Of a DNA stretch of 53,444 nucleotides, positions 33,127 through 41,972 are shown piece by piece; positions within the stretch are counted from its first letter, which is position 1, and each line of letters begins with the position of its first letter. The stretch is from Bacteroidaceae bacterium (GTDB lineage Bacteria > Bacteroidota > Bacteroidia > Bacteroidales > Bacteroidaceae): the NCBI GenBank assembly GCA_017935785.1, contig JAGBGU010000080.1, positions 1 to 53,444 of the forward strand, read 5' to 3'. The translations under genes and the position numbers were made by a program. Under the pieces are notes generated by a model. It had not been told where the DNA came from and did not search any database. It was given only the letters and a program-made list of their open reading frames with translations.

Positions 33127-33654
33127 ATGGACAAGAAAGCGAACATATTAGAGCAGGCAAACGCCAAACTGACGGAATATCTGACGCTAAAAAGAATGCG
33201 AAAGACCCCCGAAAGATACGAAATCCTGCGAATTGTGGTTCAAACTAAAGGTCTGTTCACGGTGGACGAACTGACGGAAATAATGAGCAAGGATGCCCGA
33301 TTCAAAGTAAGCCGGGCTACAGTATTTAACGTATTGGAACTGCTAAATGAAGCGCAAATCATTGTAAAGCACACACTGACCCGCGCTGCACAATATGAAT
33401 GCCACCTACATGGCAAACCTCTCATCTGCCTAATTTGCGAAAACTGCGGGAAGGTTGAGAAAATGGAGAAAACAGAAATTGAAAACGTCCTAAAAAGTAT
33501 CAGGTCCAGAAAACTGTCCATTAAGAAACAGATACTCTATCTGAATGGTATATGCAGGAAATGCGAAGCAAGCCAACGGAAACAGAGCAAAAAGACAAGC
33601 AAAAGCAAAACATTGCAAATATATAATAAAGAAAACAGAACAAATATAAAATAA
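33127..33654 (+). CDS. Fur-family transcriptional regulator
   Basis: This 175-aa regulator has an N-terminal winged helix (MRKTPERYEILRIVVQTKGLF ... SRATVFNVLELLNEA, split here) and a C-terminal dimerisation/metal domain. The latter contains HLHGKPLICLICENCG and CRKCEAS, two CxxC pairs that should hold structural zinc. The expected second-site His/Asp ligands are reduced, so I cannot say whether it senses iron, peroxide or another metal. The C-terminal tail is unusually Lys/Ser-rich (SKKTSKSKTLQIYNKE, approximately). The stop overlaps the purA start by one base. Transcription appears nearly leaderless. Confidence 0.9.
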   Translation: MDKKANILEQANAKLTEYLTLKRMRKTPERYEILRIVVQTKGLFTVDELTEIMSKDARFKVSRATVFNVLELLNEAQIIVKHTLTRAAQYECHLHGKPLICLICENCGKVEKMEKTEIENVLKSIRSRKLSIKKQILYLNGICRKCEASQRKQSKKTSKSKTLQIYNKENRTNIK

Positions 33655-34925
33655 TGAACAAAGGAAAAGTGGATGCCCTTTTGGGTATTGTCTTCGGAGA
33701 TGAAGGCAAAGGCAAAGTTGTAGACGTATTTACTCCCGGCTACGATGTAGTAGCCCGCTTTGCAGGTGGTCCCAATGCCGGACACACAATTATTTTTGAA
33801 GGAAAGAAATTTGTACTTCGTAGCATTCCATCAGGAATCTTCGATGAAGGAAAAATCAACATTATCGGAAACGGATGCGTCATTGCGCCAGACCTTTTTA
33901 TGGCAGAAGCCATGGAACTGGAAACTGCAGGATACAGCATTAAGGAACGTCTTCACATAAGCAAGCGCGCTCATTTGATACTGCCCACCCACAGAGTTCT
34001 GGACCGTGCCTACGAAGCAGCCAAGGGAAAGGCCAAGGTGGGTACTACCGGTAAAGGCATAGGCCCTACATACAGCGAAAAGGCCAGCCGCACCGGTCTG
34101 CGTGTTGGTGACATTCTGGAAGGATTTGCAGAAAAATACCAAGCATTGAAAAAACGCCACGAGCAAATTCTCAAAGACCTCAACTATACAGATTATGACA
34201 TAACAGAGGAAGAAGAGGCATGGCTGAAAGGCATTGAATACATGAAACAATTCCCCTTGACAGACACCGAAGTCGAAATCAATGCCGCATTGAAAGAAGG
34301 GAAAAACGTTCTTGCCGAAGGCGCACAAGGCACATTGCTCGACATAGACCATGGAACCTACCCGTTTGTAAGCAGTAGCAATACTGTTAGCGGCGGTGTT
34401 TGTACCGGATTAGGTGTTGCCCCCAATACCATTGGTGAAATATTTGGTATTTTTAAGGCATACAGCACACGCGTAGGCAGTGGTCCCTTCCCTGTTGAGC
34501 TGTTCGATGAAACAGGAGATAAGTTACGCGAGATTGGACATGAATACGGAGCCGTTACCGGACGTAACCGCCGCTGCGGATGGCTGGATATGGTAGCACT
34601 GAAATACGCCATCATGGTAAACGGAGTAACACAACTCATCATGATGAAGGCTGACGTACTGGACACCTTCCCTACCATTCGCGTATGTGTGGCATATGAA
34701 AAAGACGGGGTAACACTTGACTATATGCCATATGATACCGAAGGATGGAAAGCGGTGTACAAAGACTTCCCCGGATGGCAGACCGACCTTACCGGCATGA
34801 CCTCTCCAGAACAGTTCCCCACTGAGTTGAAAGATTATATCCGTTATATTGAACAGGAGACAGGCATCCCAGTTACCATTGTCAGCGTAGGCCCAGACCG
34901 CGCACAAACTATTAACATGGTGTAA
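33654..34925 (+). CDS. purA: Adenylosuccinate synthetase
   Basis: This 423-aa enzyme joins IMP and aspartate with GTP in AMP synthesis. The P-loop region GIVFGDEGKGK (residues 11-21) contains the catalytic Asp16. FAGGPNAGHTI, VGTTGKGIGPTYSEKASRTG and GAQGTLLDIDHGTYPFV are also present. The C-terminal guanine-binding VSVGPDRAQTI is intact. The one-base overlap with the Fur-family gene (TAATG) implies coupled translation, tying purine synthesis to a metal- or stress-sensing regulator. It ends at a strong terminator. Confidence 0.97.
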   Translation: MNKGKVDALLGIVFGDEGKGKVVDVFTPGYDVVARFAGGPNAGHTIIFEGKKFVLRSIPSGIFDEGKINIIGNGCVIAPDLFMAEAMELETAGYSIKERLHISKRAHLILPTHRVLDRAYEAAKGKAKVGTTGKGIGPTYSEKASRTGLRVGDILEGFAEKYQALKKRHEQILKDLNYTDYDITEEEEAWLKGIEYMKQFPLTDTEVEINAALKEGKNVLAEGAQGTLLDIDHGTYPFVSSSNTVSGGVCTGLGVAPNTIGEIFGIFKAYSTRVGSGPFPVELFDETGDKLREIGHEYGAVTGRNRRCGWLDMVALKYAIMVNGVTQLIMMKADVLDTFPTIRVCVAYEKDGVTLDYMPYDTEGWKAVYKDFPGWQTDLTGMTSPEQFPTELKDYIRYIEQETGIPVTIVSVGPDRAQTINMV

Positions 34926-34966
34926 GACAGTTTTGTCCGCCGTAAATCATCACGGTTTACCAAATA

Positions 34967-35014
34967 AATAATCAGGGCATGATTCAGTAATCGAATCATG
35001 CCCTGATTATTTTA
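34967..35014. terminator. Bidirectional terminator between purA and the acyltransferase gene
   Basis: A perfect 19-bp stem (34967-34985 with 34993-35011) with a 7-nt loop has a T tract on both sides. The plus-strand tail is ATTATTTT and the minus-strand tail is ATTATTTATTT. It serves the convergent purA and fucosidase/acyltransferase transcripts. Confidence 0.92.
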
Positions 35015-35031
35015 TCCGAAGTTCCGTACTT

Positions 35032-36177
35032 CTATCCTATGAAATACACCGAACGGCGGCCCATAATGCGTTTTAGCAAAGCAATGGCGCTCCACGAACA
35101 AATCAGGATAACCAAAGCCGAAAACGGAATGCGCAAAGGAGCCGGAATCCGCAACCATTCACCTAAGTCAAAACCCAGACAAACAAAATAATAATGAACC
35201 ATGTAAATGCCAAAACCACATTTGGTTAGATTGGCAAGCATACGGGCCGTTGTTGAGTTTGGAAGAATATACACTTTCAAAGCCAAAAGGAAAAAGGCGA
35301 CAGTCATCATAGCCACGTTGGGTGTATTGTAGGTCCAGAAAAGTTCTATCTGTTCAGGGGTCCTCTCTGCAAGCGCCATAATATGACTGTAACCGGCATA
35401 GGTTATGGCAAAGCCTGCGACAAGCAGCGGAACGGCCACAACCAACGTGCGAATCCACCCCCACTTGACATAGTGTTGCATATAATGCCCCAGTAACAGG
35501 TATCCACTGAAGCCTGCAAAGTAATAAAATAGTCCAAAGCTATTCCATGTACATGTACCGAAAGCATACTGGCTAACGTATTCATTAAAATAAGGAAGCA
35601 TTGTACTGCAAGCCCACATAACCAGGAATATTTCCTTCTGACGCTTAGTGGCACGTTCAACCCAAGCAGAAAAGACGGGCAAATAGAGGTAAAGTCCTAT
35701 CAGCATATAAATATACCACATGTGTGAGGCAATGTAACTGAACGAATACGGAATTTTAGCCACAAGCGACAAACCGTCTGCAAGCGACTGGCTGTCAGAT
35801 TCCGCCCAACAAAAAAGATGATGCACCGCACTGCTGTCAAATCCCATCAAGCCGGTAAACCATGGTGTGAGATAATAGATGACAGACCAAAGCACGAAGG
35901 GGAAAAACACCCGCGATATTCTTTTTTTGCAGAAACTTTCCATGGAAGACTTTACCGGCAAGGAAAGCACTCCGGTAAGCATGACAAACAAGGGGACGCA
36001 AGGGCGCACCAAAGAGCCCCAGATCATAGCCCACTGCAACAGATCGGGATCTATATTACTGTCTGCAGTGGCATAAGCCGCCGATGCATAGAAAGGATCA
36101 GCTGCATGGCAGGCAAAGAGCAGCAGGAAGGCTACAAGGCGCAAGGCATCACACCAAACCAGATATTCTTTTTTCAT
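35032..36177 (-). CDS. Membrane acyltransferase (acyltransferase 3 family)
   Basis: This 381-aa integral membrane protein has about ten hydrophobic segments. The family-defining first segment reads WCDALRLVAFLLLFACHAAD, with the conserved Arg, and the His of ACHA takes the place of the usual catalytic HxxxF/W region. FVMLTGVLSLP and SHMWYIYMLIGLYLYLPVF are also typical. Such enzymes O-acetylate or otherwise acylate surface polysaccharides or lipids. It starts 28 bp after the thioredoxin-like gene and ends at the shared terminator. Coupling with a fucosidase suggests glycan modification, but the acceptor is unknown. Confidence 0.88.
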   Translation of the reverse strand: MKKEYLVWCDALRLVAFLLLFACHAADPFYASAAYATADSNIDPDLLQWAMIWGSLVRPCVPLFVMLTGVLSLPVKSSMESFCKKRISRVFFPFVLWSVIYYLTPWFTGLMGFDSSAVHHLFCWAESDSQSLADGLSLVAKIPYSFSYIASHMWYIYMLIGLYLYLPVFSAWVERATKRQKEIFLVMWACSTMLPYFNEYVSQYAFGTCTWNSFGLFYYFAGFSGYLLLGHYMQHYVKWGWIRTLVVAVPLLVAGFAITYAGYSHIMALAERTPEQIELFWTYNTPNVAMMTVAFFLLALKVYILPNSTTARMLANLTKCGFGIYMVHYYFVCLGFDLGEWLRIPAPLRIPFSALVILICSWSAIALLKRIMGRRSVYFIG

Positions 36178-36205
36178 TTTGCAATAGTTTTTTTTGCAAA
36201 TAACC

Positions 36206-36715
36206 TTATTTAATACCCTTCACAGCCTTTGGTGTCCAATTCTGGAAAAAGCGCATCACCTTCTTCGGGTCATAACTGTTTCCCTGTTCAAGATAGCCGG
36301 AATCCTGTATATGAACCACCTTGCCGTCTGGTGAAAGAACCACAAATACCGGAAAACCAAAACGACCGGGATGCCCAAGCATCTTCATTAGTTGTTCCGC
36401 CTGCTTGGCCTGGGGATTATCCGCATTATTGCGCGGATTATAGTTTGTATGAATAAATACAAAATTTTCATTAACAACTTTACTGATGGCAGCATCCTTG
36501 GCCATGAAATCGGCAAAACGCAGACACCAAGGACACCAGTTCCCACCAACCTGACAAATCACAAACTTGTCCTCTCTCTCAGCCTTCTGCAGAGCCTTGT
36601 CTATCTGCTCAATGGGATTGGCCTTTTCATCGTATACTTTCTTCAATGCCGTCTGTGCCCGCAAAGTAATGGAAAGCAAAAGGGCAACAGATGCAACAAA
36701 CAATGTTTTTCTCAT
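36206..36715 (-). CDS. Periplasmic thioredoxin-fold protein
   Basis: This 169-aa protein has a signal peptide (ending near LRAQ) and a thioredoxin fold. The redox motif is WCPWC with Cys61 and Cys64, preceded by FVICQVGGN, and the cis-proline loop appears as GFPVFVVL. The Cys-Pro-Trp-Cys dipeptide differs from the CGPC of standard thioredoxin. It may act as a disulfide reductase or isomerase for exported enzymes. It sits 17 bp downstream of the fucosidase gene and 28 bp upstream of the acyltransferase gene. Confidence 0.88.
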   Translation of the reverse strand: MRKTLFVASVALLLSITLRAQTALKKVYDEKANPIEQIDKALQKAEREDKFVICQVGGNWCPWCLRFADFMAKDAAISKVVNENFVFIHTNYNPRNNADNPQAKQAEQLMKMLGHPGRFGFPVFVVLSPDGKVVHIQDSGYLEQGNSYDPKKVMRFFQNWTPKAVKGIK

Positions 36716-36732
36716 TTTTCTTCTTTTTTACA

Positions 36733-38061
36733 TTATTGGATTACCAACACATAGTCCACCACATCTATATCCTTAGGCAACACAACGGCAATACCATTTG
36801 AGGTTTTCCGGTATTCCACCTTCTCGCCGCCAATGAATTCTGTTACAGATTTAACTTTACGGCTGAGCGGAAGATAAAGCACAGGATTGCCTCCATCCCC
36901 GGGAACAAGGCATTCGGGAGCAATGACATGCACATAAAGTTTTCCATCCTTCATGGTGGTAACGCCCCATGGCTGAGGTTTCAAATCGCCGGCATCCGTT
37001 CCATAAATAGACTCTCCATAGACTTTGGTCCATTCACCAAGCTCCTTCAGACGCTGCAATGCAACGGCAGGCAGTTCGCCATTAGGCTGGGGACCGATAT
37101 TCATCAGCAGGTTGGCTCCCTTACCTGAGGTTTTAACCAGCAGTCTGATTATGTCGGCCGCAGACTTGTAATTGTTATCCGTTACCTTATATCCCCACAT
37201 TCCGTTCATGGTTTCACAGGTTTCCAGAGGCAGACGACTCACCTCTGCTACAGACTTGGCAAATCCGGTTGTCATCTCGCCGGGAAGGTCACGTTCGAAA
37301 ATCTGTATGTCCTCGCCCTCCATAGGGGCGCCATGATGGTTGTTTCCTACCAGACATGCGGGTTGCAGACGGTGGATGAGTTCATATTGTTCGGGCAACT
37401 GCCAGTCGAACGGCACGCTGTCCTCTTCGTGATCCCACCATCCGTCAAACCAAATGCTTCCAATGGGACCATATTCGGTCAGCAACTCAGTCAGCTGGTT
37501 GTTCATGAATGTATAGTAGCTTTTCCAATCAGACTTGTCACGGCTTTTGCCGCAATTGGTTCCCGTACGTCCCATTGGATAGTCATCCCGCATCCAGTCC
37601 AGATGGCTGTAATAGAAATGCAGGCGGATACCCTCCTCCTGACAGGCCTGCGAGAGTTCCTTGATTACGTCGCGGCCAAAAGGTGTTGCCTCCACAATAT
37701 TGTACTTGCTCTGCTTGGTTTTCCACATGGAAAATCCATCGTGATGGCGACTGGTAAAACAGATGTATTTTGCACCGGCCTCCTTGAAGCTACGCACCCA
37801 CTGGCGTGCATCGAACCGATGGGGATAAAAGGCGTCGGCAGCCTTGGCATATTCATGACGGTCCGGAACGGCATTCTGCAAGTACCACTCTCCTTGTGCA
37901 AAGGTGCTGTATATTCCCCAATGCAGGAATATTCCCAGTTTCATATCCCTGAATTCTTCGCGGGATTTAAGGTTGGCCTCGGTTGGTTCGTACTTAGTTT
38001 GGGCATTCACACCACAAAACGACGACAAGCCAATGGCTACTGCCAATAAAGTCTTTTTCAT
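36733..38061 (-). CDS. GH29 alpha-L-fucosidase, exported
   Basis: This 442-aa enzyme should remove alpha-linked L-fucose from glycans. The signal peptide ends near GVNAQ. The catalytic domain shows MKLGIFLHWGIYSTFAQGEW, FTSRHHDGFSMW and the nucleophile Asp206 in IGSIWFDGWWDHE. ETCETMNGMWGY and LLMNIGPQPNGELP near the end of the barrel are typical, and a C-terminal beta-sandwich closes the protein. The start at 38061 begins the signal peptide; an upstream in-frame ATG would overlap the promoter at 38097-38127. It is first in a three-gene unit with the thioredoxin-like and acyltransferase genes, consistent with use of host mucin or other fucosylated glycans. Confidence 0.94.
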   Translation of the reverse strand: MKKTLLAVAIGLSSFCGVNAQTKYEPTEANLKSREEFRDMKLGIFLHWGIYSTFAQGEWYLQNAVPDRHEYAKAADAFYPHRFDARQWVRSFKEAGAKYICFTSRHHDGFSMWKTKQSKYNIVEATPFGRDVIKELSQACQEEGIRLHFYYSHLDWMRDDYPMGRTGTNCGKSRDKSDWKSYYTFMNNQLTELLTEYGPIGSIWFDGWWDHEEDSVPFDWQLPEQYELIHRLQPACLVGNNHHGAPMEGEDIQIFERDLPGEMTTGFAKSVAEVSRLPLETCETMNGMWGYKVTDNNYKSAADIIRLLVKTSGKGANLLMNIGPQPNGELPAVALQRLKELGEWTKVYGESIYGTDAGDLKPQPWGVTTMKDGKLYVHVIAPECLVPGDGGNPVLYLPLSRKVKSVTEFIGGEKVEYRKTSNGIAVVLPKDIDVVDYVLVIQ

Positions 38062-38096
38062 GTCCTGATTTTTTTTTATTTTTTCTATTTCGGCTA

Positions 38097-38127
38097 CAAA
38101 TATATATATAAATAAGGAAACGGCCAA
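38097..38127 (-). promoter_or_regulatory. Promoter of the fucosidase operon
   Basis: On the minus strand, TTG (38125-38127) and TATATTTG (38097-38104) are separated by exactly 20 bp, a consensus Bacteroidetes promoter. The leader is about 30 nt. Confidence 0.8.
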
Positions 38128-38140
38128 TTTTTAGTTATTC

Positions 38141-38180
38141 AAAAAAAAGGACCCTGCACATTTTCTTTTGTGCAGAGTCC
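38141..38180 (-). terminator. Terminator of the GH109-type gene
   Basis: GGACCCTGCACA (38149-38160) pairs with TGTGCAGAGTCC (38169-38180) with one mismatch. On the minus strand it is followed by eight T residues. It lies 44 bp after the GH109 stop. Confidence 0.88.
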
Positions 38181-38223
38181 CTTATAAAAATAACCTTTAG
38201 AATTCCCTCAAGGGGAAAAGTTT

Positions 38224-39876
38224 TTACTTCTTAGCAACAAGAGTCTTGGCAATCTGCTTCTTGGCCTTTTCTACAGCCTTCTTGTATGCCTTTTCTGCCT
38301 TGGCCTTAGCCTTGTCACCCTCGGCCTTCTTTACTGCATCGTAAAGAGTCCACAGGTTGCAAGCGGCAACAGCCTCTTTCTGAGCCTTGGTGTAAGCCTC
38401 GGCCTTAGCCTCTGCGGCAGCCTCTTCTGCTGCAGGAGCAAAAGCATGCTTGTAGCCTTTCACCTCGTTCCAATGACCACGGGTAAAGTCGGGGAAACTA
38501 ACGGCAGCGCAATTGTTGTCCATTGAAAGGGCACCCAATTCTGCCAAACAGCACCATTCTGCCATGTCATAAACGTCCATATCCAGAGGAAGACCGTTCT
38601 GCAAACAGTAAACCAGACGAGAGTCCATTACGAAGTCCATACCTCCATGACCCAGGTCACGTCCCTTTTCCACATACTTGGCAAGGATGGGGTGATAGTA
38701 CTTCTTCTCCAAGGCCTTCTTCTGCTCTGCATTCATAAAGCCGTGAGCGCTGAGGTTGTCCACCTTGGGAGCGCCAGTACCCTGAAGAACTTCGCCAGAG
38801 AGAGCATACTCGGGAGTGGGATACTTGGTGGCATAACCCTTGGTTCCGGTAAGCTTGAACAGACGGTTATAGGGCTGGGGAGTCATTACATTGTGCTGGA
38901 TTTCAATCACCTTACCCTTAGCGGTACGCATCAGAGTGGTGGTGTGGTCGCCGTTACGGAATTCCTTGCATTCCTTACCTGTGGTCTTTCCTACCCAATC
39001 CTTACCAAAGAAGCTTTCGGTATCCATAGCCACCAGAGTTGTGAAGCGGTCGCCACGGTGAATGTCCATACACTGGGCCACGGGACCAAGGCCGTGAGTA
39101 GCGTACAGGTCGCCACGGTTCTCCTTGTTATACTTCAGACGCCAGTGAAGGTTGTCCTTGTCATTGTCATTGGGATCCTTCCAATAGCTCTTCCAGAAAG
39201 CGTCAAGTGCATGGATATAGGCACCTTCGGCGCGAATAACCTCGCCGAACACGCCATCCTGTGCCATGGCAAGAGCATTCATTTCATACTCGTCATAGCA
39301 ACAGTTCTCCAGGATGAAGCAGTGGAGACGGGTCTTTTCTGAAAGGTCAATCAGGCTCCAGCACTGTTCCAGGTTCATTACTGAAGGAACCTCAACGGCA
39401 GCATGCTTGCCATTTTCCATAGCGCACTTGGCTACGGGATAGTGGTGATTCCAGTCGGTAGCAATGTAAACGAGGTCGATATCAGGACGCTTGCAAAGTT
39501 CCTCATATCCCTTCTCGCCAGAATAGATGTCGGCAGGCTTTAAGCCCTGCTCACGCAGAAAACGCTGGCATTCCTCGGCACGTCCGTACTCATAGTCGCA
39601 AAGAGCAACAATTTCTACACCGGGAATACGGCAGAAACGGACAACGGCACCATCGCCGCGCATACCAAGACCAACGAATGCTACACGCACGGTTTCCATC
39701 TTAGGAGCGGTAAGACCCAAGACATGCTTCTGACCTGCGGGACGGGCCGGAGTTTCAATAACCATTGTACCCTTATCCCAATGCCACTTGGTGCTGGGGC
39801 TAAGACTTTGCGCCACAGCAGTCACGCCCATGCACAACGCCATGGCCGATACTGATAAAAATTTTCTGAAATTCAT
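38224..39876 (-). CDS. GH109-type NAD-dependent glycosidase with Lys/Ala-rich tail
   Basis: This 550-aa exported protein of the Gfo/Idh/MocA superfamily should hydrolyse alpha-N-acetylgalactosamine residues using bound NAD. The signal peptide ends near AVAQS. The NAD-binding motif is FVGLGMRGDGAVVRF. The EVPSVMNLEQCW region and YATHGLGPVAQCMDIHRGDR match GH109 hydrolases rather than plain dehydrogenases. The normal domain ends near DFTRGHWNEV. A further about 80 residues are alternating Ala/Lys/Glu (KAKAEKAYKKAVEKAKKQ), a long basic helix not expected in the family. It is monocistronic, with promoter and terminator. Confidence 0.9.
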   Translation of the reverse strand: MNFRKFLSVSAMALCMGVTAVAQSLSPSTKWHWDKGTMVIETPARPAGQKHVLGLTAPKMETVRVAFVGLGMRGDGAVVRFCRIPGVEIVALCDYEYGRAEECQRFLREQGLKPADIYSGEKGYEELCKRPDIDLVYIATDWNHHYPVAKCAMENGKHAAVEVPSVMNLEQCWSLIDLSEKTRLHCFILENCCYDEYEMNALAMAQDGVFGEVIRAEGAYIHALDAFWKSYWKDPNDNDKDNLHWRLKYNKENRGDLYATHGLGPVAQCMDIHRGDRFTTLVAMDTESFFGKDWVGKTTGKECKEFRNGDHTTTLMRTAKGKVIEIQHNVMTPQPYNRLFKLTGTKGYATKYPTPEYALSGEVLQGTGAPKVDNLSAHGFMNAEQKKALEKKYYHPILAKYVEKGRDLGHGGMDFVMDSRLVYCLQNGLPLDMDVYDMAEWCCLAELGALSMDNNCAAVSFPDFTRGHWNEVKGYKHAFAPAAEEAAAEAKAEAYTKAQKEAVAACNLWTLYDAVKKAEGDKAKAKAEKAYKKAVEKAKKQIAKTLVAKK

Positions 39877-39917
39877 GATAGTTTATTGTTATAGCTTAAT
39901 TATTTGGTATTTTGGTG

Positions 39918-39949
39918 CAAAGATAAAACATTTATTGCAATAAACACAA
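39918..39949 (-). promoter_or_regulatory. Promoter of the GH109-type gene
   Basis: The minus strand reads TATCTTTGC (-7 at 39918-39925). A TTG at 39947-39949 lies 21 bp upstream. It is divergent from the AlkD-like gene promoter. Confidence 0.65.
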
Positions 39950-40023
39950 TGTAAGAATGTAAATTCTTCTTAAAAATTCGGTTTATGATACAAATAAAAG
40001 CATGTTTTTTAATGAAAAAGGAA

Positions 40024-40031
40024 TATCTTTG
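40024..40031 (+). promoter_or_regulatory. Promoter -7 element of the AlkD-like gene
   Basis: TATCTTTG followed by CC matches the -7 consensus, 53 bp before the start codon. Confidence 0.6.
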
Positions 40032-40084
40032 CCACAAAAACACCACCCACATAATTAATATAGAGCCAAACAGGAACAACGGTC

Positions 40085-40837
40085 ATGACAAAAGCAAAAG
40101 AAATTATCCGCAAGATGGAGTCCATGCATGACGAGGCGCAACGTAACATTCTGATGCGCTTCTTCAAGACCGGGCCGGGCCAATACGGCGAGGGAGACGA
40201 ATTTCTGGGAATAAGGGTTCCGCAAACAAGAATGCTGGTAAGGGAATACAAGAGTCTGCCCTTGGAAGAAGTGCCCCAACTGCTTCTGAGCCCATGGCAC
40301 GAAGTGCGTCTGTGCGGACTGCTGATATTGGCGGACAAGTTTGAGCGCGAAACACGGAAAAATATTTTCCTCGGGAGGGAAGAAACTTTACGTCGGGACA
40401 AAATTCTGAAAATGTACCTGCGGTATGCCCGCCAAGCAAACAATTGGGACCTTGTAGACCTGTCGGCACCCAATATTTTGGGGCATTGGCTTTTACTGCC
40501 CACAAGCCTCAAAAAGTCCAAACTGGAAACAATGGACAATCTGGCACACAGCCCCAATCTCTGGCTGCAAAGGATAAGTATGGTAAGCACATGGAAGACA
40601 ACCCGTTCAGGCGACCCTTCATGGTGCCTTCGCTATGCCGAAACACACCTTGGCCATACCCATGACCTGATGCATAAGGCCGTGGGCTGGATGTTACGCG
40701 AAATGGGCAAGCATGCCGGCCTGGACCTGCTGCGCAGTTTCCTCCAGCTCCACGTTCACGACATGTCACGCACCACACTGCGCTATGCCATTGAGAAAAT
40801 GTCGGAAAATGAGCGAAAACACTGGATGAGCCTTTGA
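40085..40837 (+). CDS. AlkD-like DNA alkylation repair protein
   Basis: This 250-aa all-helical HEAT-like protein belongs to the DNA-alkylation-repair family, whose members excise bulky or cationic alkylated bases without flipping them. The conserved GIRVPQTRMLVREYKSLP, LGxxxx-like WHEVRLCGLLILADKF and the key ARQANNWDLVDLSAPNILG are present, with the Trp/Asp of NWDLVD expected at the active face. KAVGWMLREMGK near the C-terminus is also typical. It has its own promoter and lies 77 bp before rlmN, which has a separate -7 box. A smaller relative is encoded at 32478-33029. Confidence 0.92.
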   Translation: MTKAKEIIRKMESMHDEAQRNILMRFFKTGPGQYGEGDEFLGIRVPQTRMLVREYKSLPLEEVPQLLLSPWHEVRLCGLLILADKFERETRKNIFLGREETLRRDKILKMYLRYARQANNWDLVDLSAPNILGHWLLLPTSLKKSKLETMDNLAHSPNLWLQRISMVSTWKTTRSGDPSWCLRYAETHLGHTHDLMHKAVGWMLREMGKHAGLDLLRSFLQLHVHDMSRTTLRYAIEKMSENERKHWMSL

Positions 40838-40883
40838 ACGGCAAATATCTTACGGCATTTTTCCGAATCTCGAATAAAATGCA

Positions 40884-40891
40884 TACCTTTG
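40884..40891 (+). promoter_or_regulatory. Promoter -7 element of the rlmN operon
   Basis: TACCTTTG followed by C matches the consensus. It lies 23 bp before the preferred rlmN start at 40915. Confidence 0.6.
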
Positions 40892-40914
40892 CATAATAAA
40901 GTATGTGTAACAGA

Positions 40915-41952
40915 ATGAATACAACGGTAAAGACAGCTCTTCTTGGACTGAACATGGCACAACTGAAAGATGTGGCAAAGGAAATGGGAATGCCTGCCTT
41001 CGCCGCCAAACAGATGGCACAATGGATATATGCCCATCATGTCAGCTGCATTGGCGAAATGACCAACATCAGCGCCAGGAACAGGGAACTGCTTGCCACC
41101 AAGTATGAAATAGGGGCCAAAAAACCAACAAACCGAATGTGCAGCGTGGACGGCACAGTCAAATACCTGTTTCCCACCGCTGACGGACAGCATATTGAAA
41201 CAGTATTCATCCCCGACGGCGACCGGGGAACCGTATGCGTAAGCTGCCAGGTTGGATGCAAGATGGGCTGCCGCTTCTGCATGACCGGCAGACAAGGTTT
41301 TCACGGAAATCTGTCCGTATCCGACATCCTGAACCAGTTGTACAGCATTGAAGAGTACGAACGCATTACAAATGTGGTCTTTATGGGACAGGGCGAGCCT
41401 ATGGACAATCTGGACGCAGTACTGCAGGCCACGCAGATTCTTACCTCTGACTACGGCTATGCTTGGAGTCCCAAACGTATAACCGTATCCACCGTTGGTG
41501 TAAAAAAAGGCGTTGAGCGTTTTTTGAAAGAAAGCGACTGCCACCTTGCCGTAAGCCTGCACAATCCCTTCCCCGCCGAGCGCAAATCCATTATGCCGGC
41601 AGAGGGAGGATACAGTATGACGGACTGCATTGCGCTTCTGCGTGAACAGGACTGGACCCACCAGCGCCGTCTGAGTTTCGAGTATATAGTTTTCGGCGGA
41701 CTGAACGACTCTGAAATCCATGCCCGCGAACTGGTCCGTCTGCTCAGCCCTATAGAGTGCCGCGTTAATCTGATACGCTTCCACGATATCCCAGACACCC
41801 CGTTTAAGGGCGCATCGGAGAAGAAAATGATATGGCTGCGCGACTATCTGACCAGCCACGGAGTAACCACCACCATCCGCGCAAGTCGCGGACAGGACAT
41901 ATTTGCGGCCTGCGGATTGTTATCTACGGCAAAAGTTAACGACAGAATCTGA
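40915..41952 (+). CDS. rlmN: Dual-specificity 23S rRNA/tRNA methyltransferase RlmN
   Basis: This 345-aa radical SAM enzyme makes C2-methyladenosine in 23S rRNA (A2503) and some tRNAs. The 4Fe-4S cysteines are in CKMGCRFCMTGRQGF. NVVFMGQGEPMDNLD, RITVSTVGVKKGVERF and the late ACGLL carrying the second catalytic Cys are all visible. An ATG four codons upstream (40903) is an alternative start, but it would leave only about 5 nt of leader after the predicted transcription start. The gene opens an eight-gene operon that runs to 48037. Confidence 0.95.
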   Translation: MNTTVKTALLGLNMAQLKDVAKEMGMPAFAAKQMAQWIYAHHVSCIGEMTNISARNRELLATKYEIGAKKPTNRMCSVDGTVKYLFPTADGQHIETVFIPDGDRGTVCVSCQVGCKMGCRFCMTGRQGFHGNLSVSDILNQLYSIEEYERITNVVFMGQGEPMDNLDAVLQATQILTSDYGYAWSPKRITVSTVGVKKGVERFLKESDCHLAVSLHNPFPAERKSIMPAEGGYSMTDCIALLREQDWTHQRRLSFEYIVFGGLNDSEIHARELVRLLSPIECRVNLIRFHDIPDTPFKGASEKKMIWLRDYLTSHGVTTTIRASRGQDIFAACGLLSTAKVNDRI

Positions 41953-41972
41953 CACAAAGGACATATTAGACG

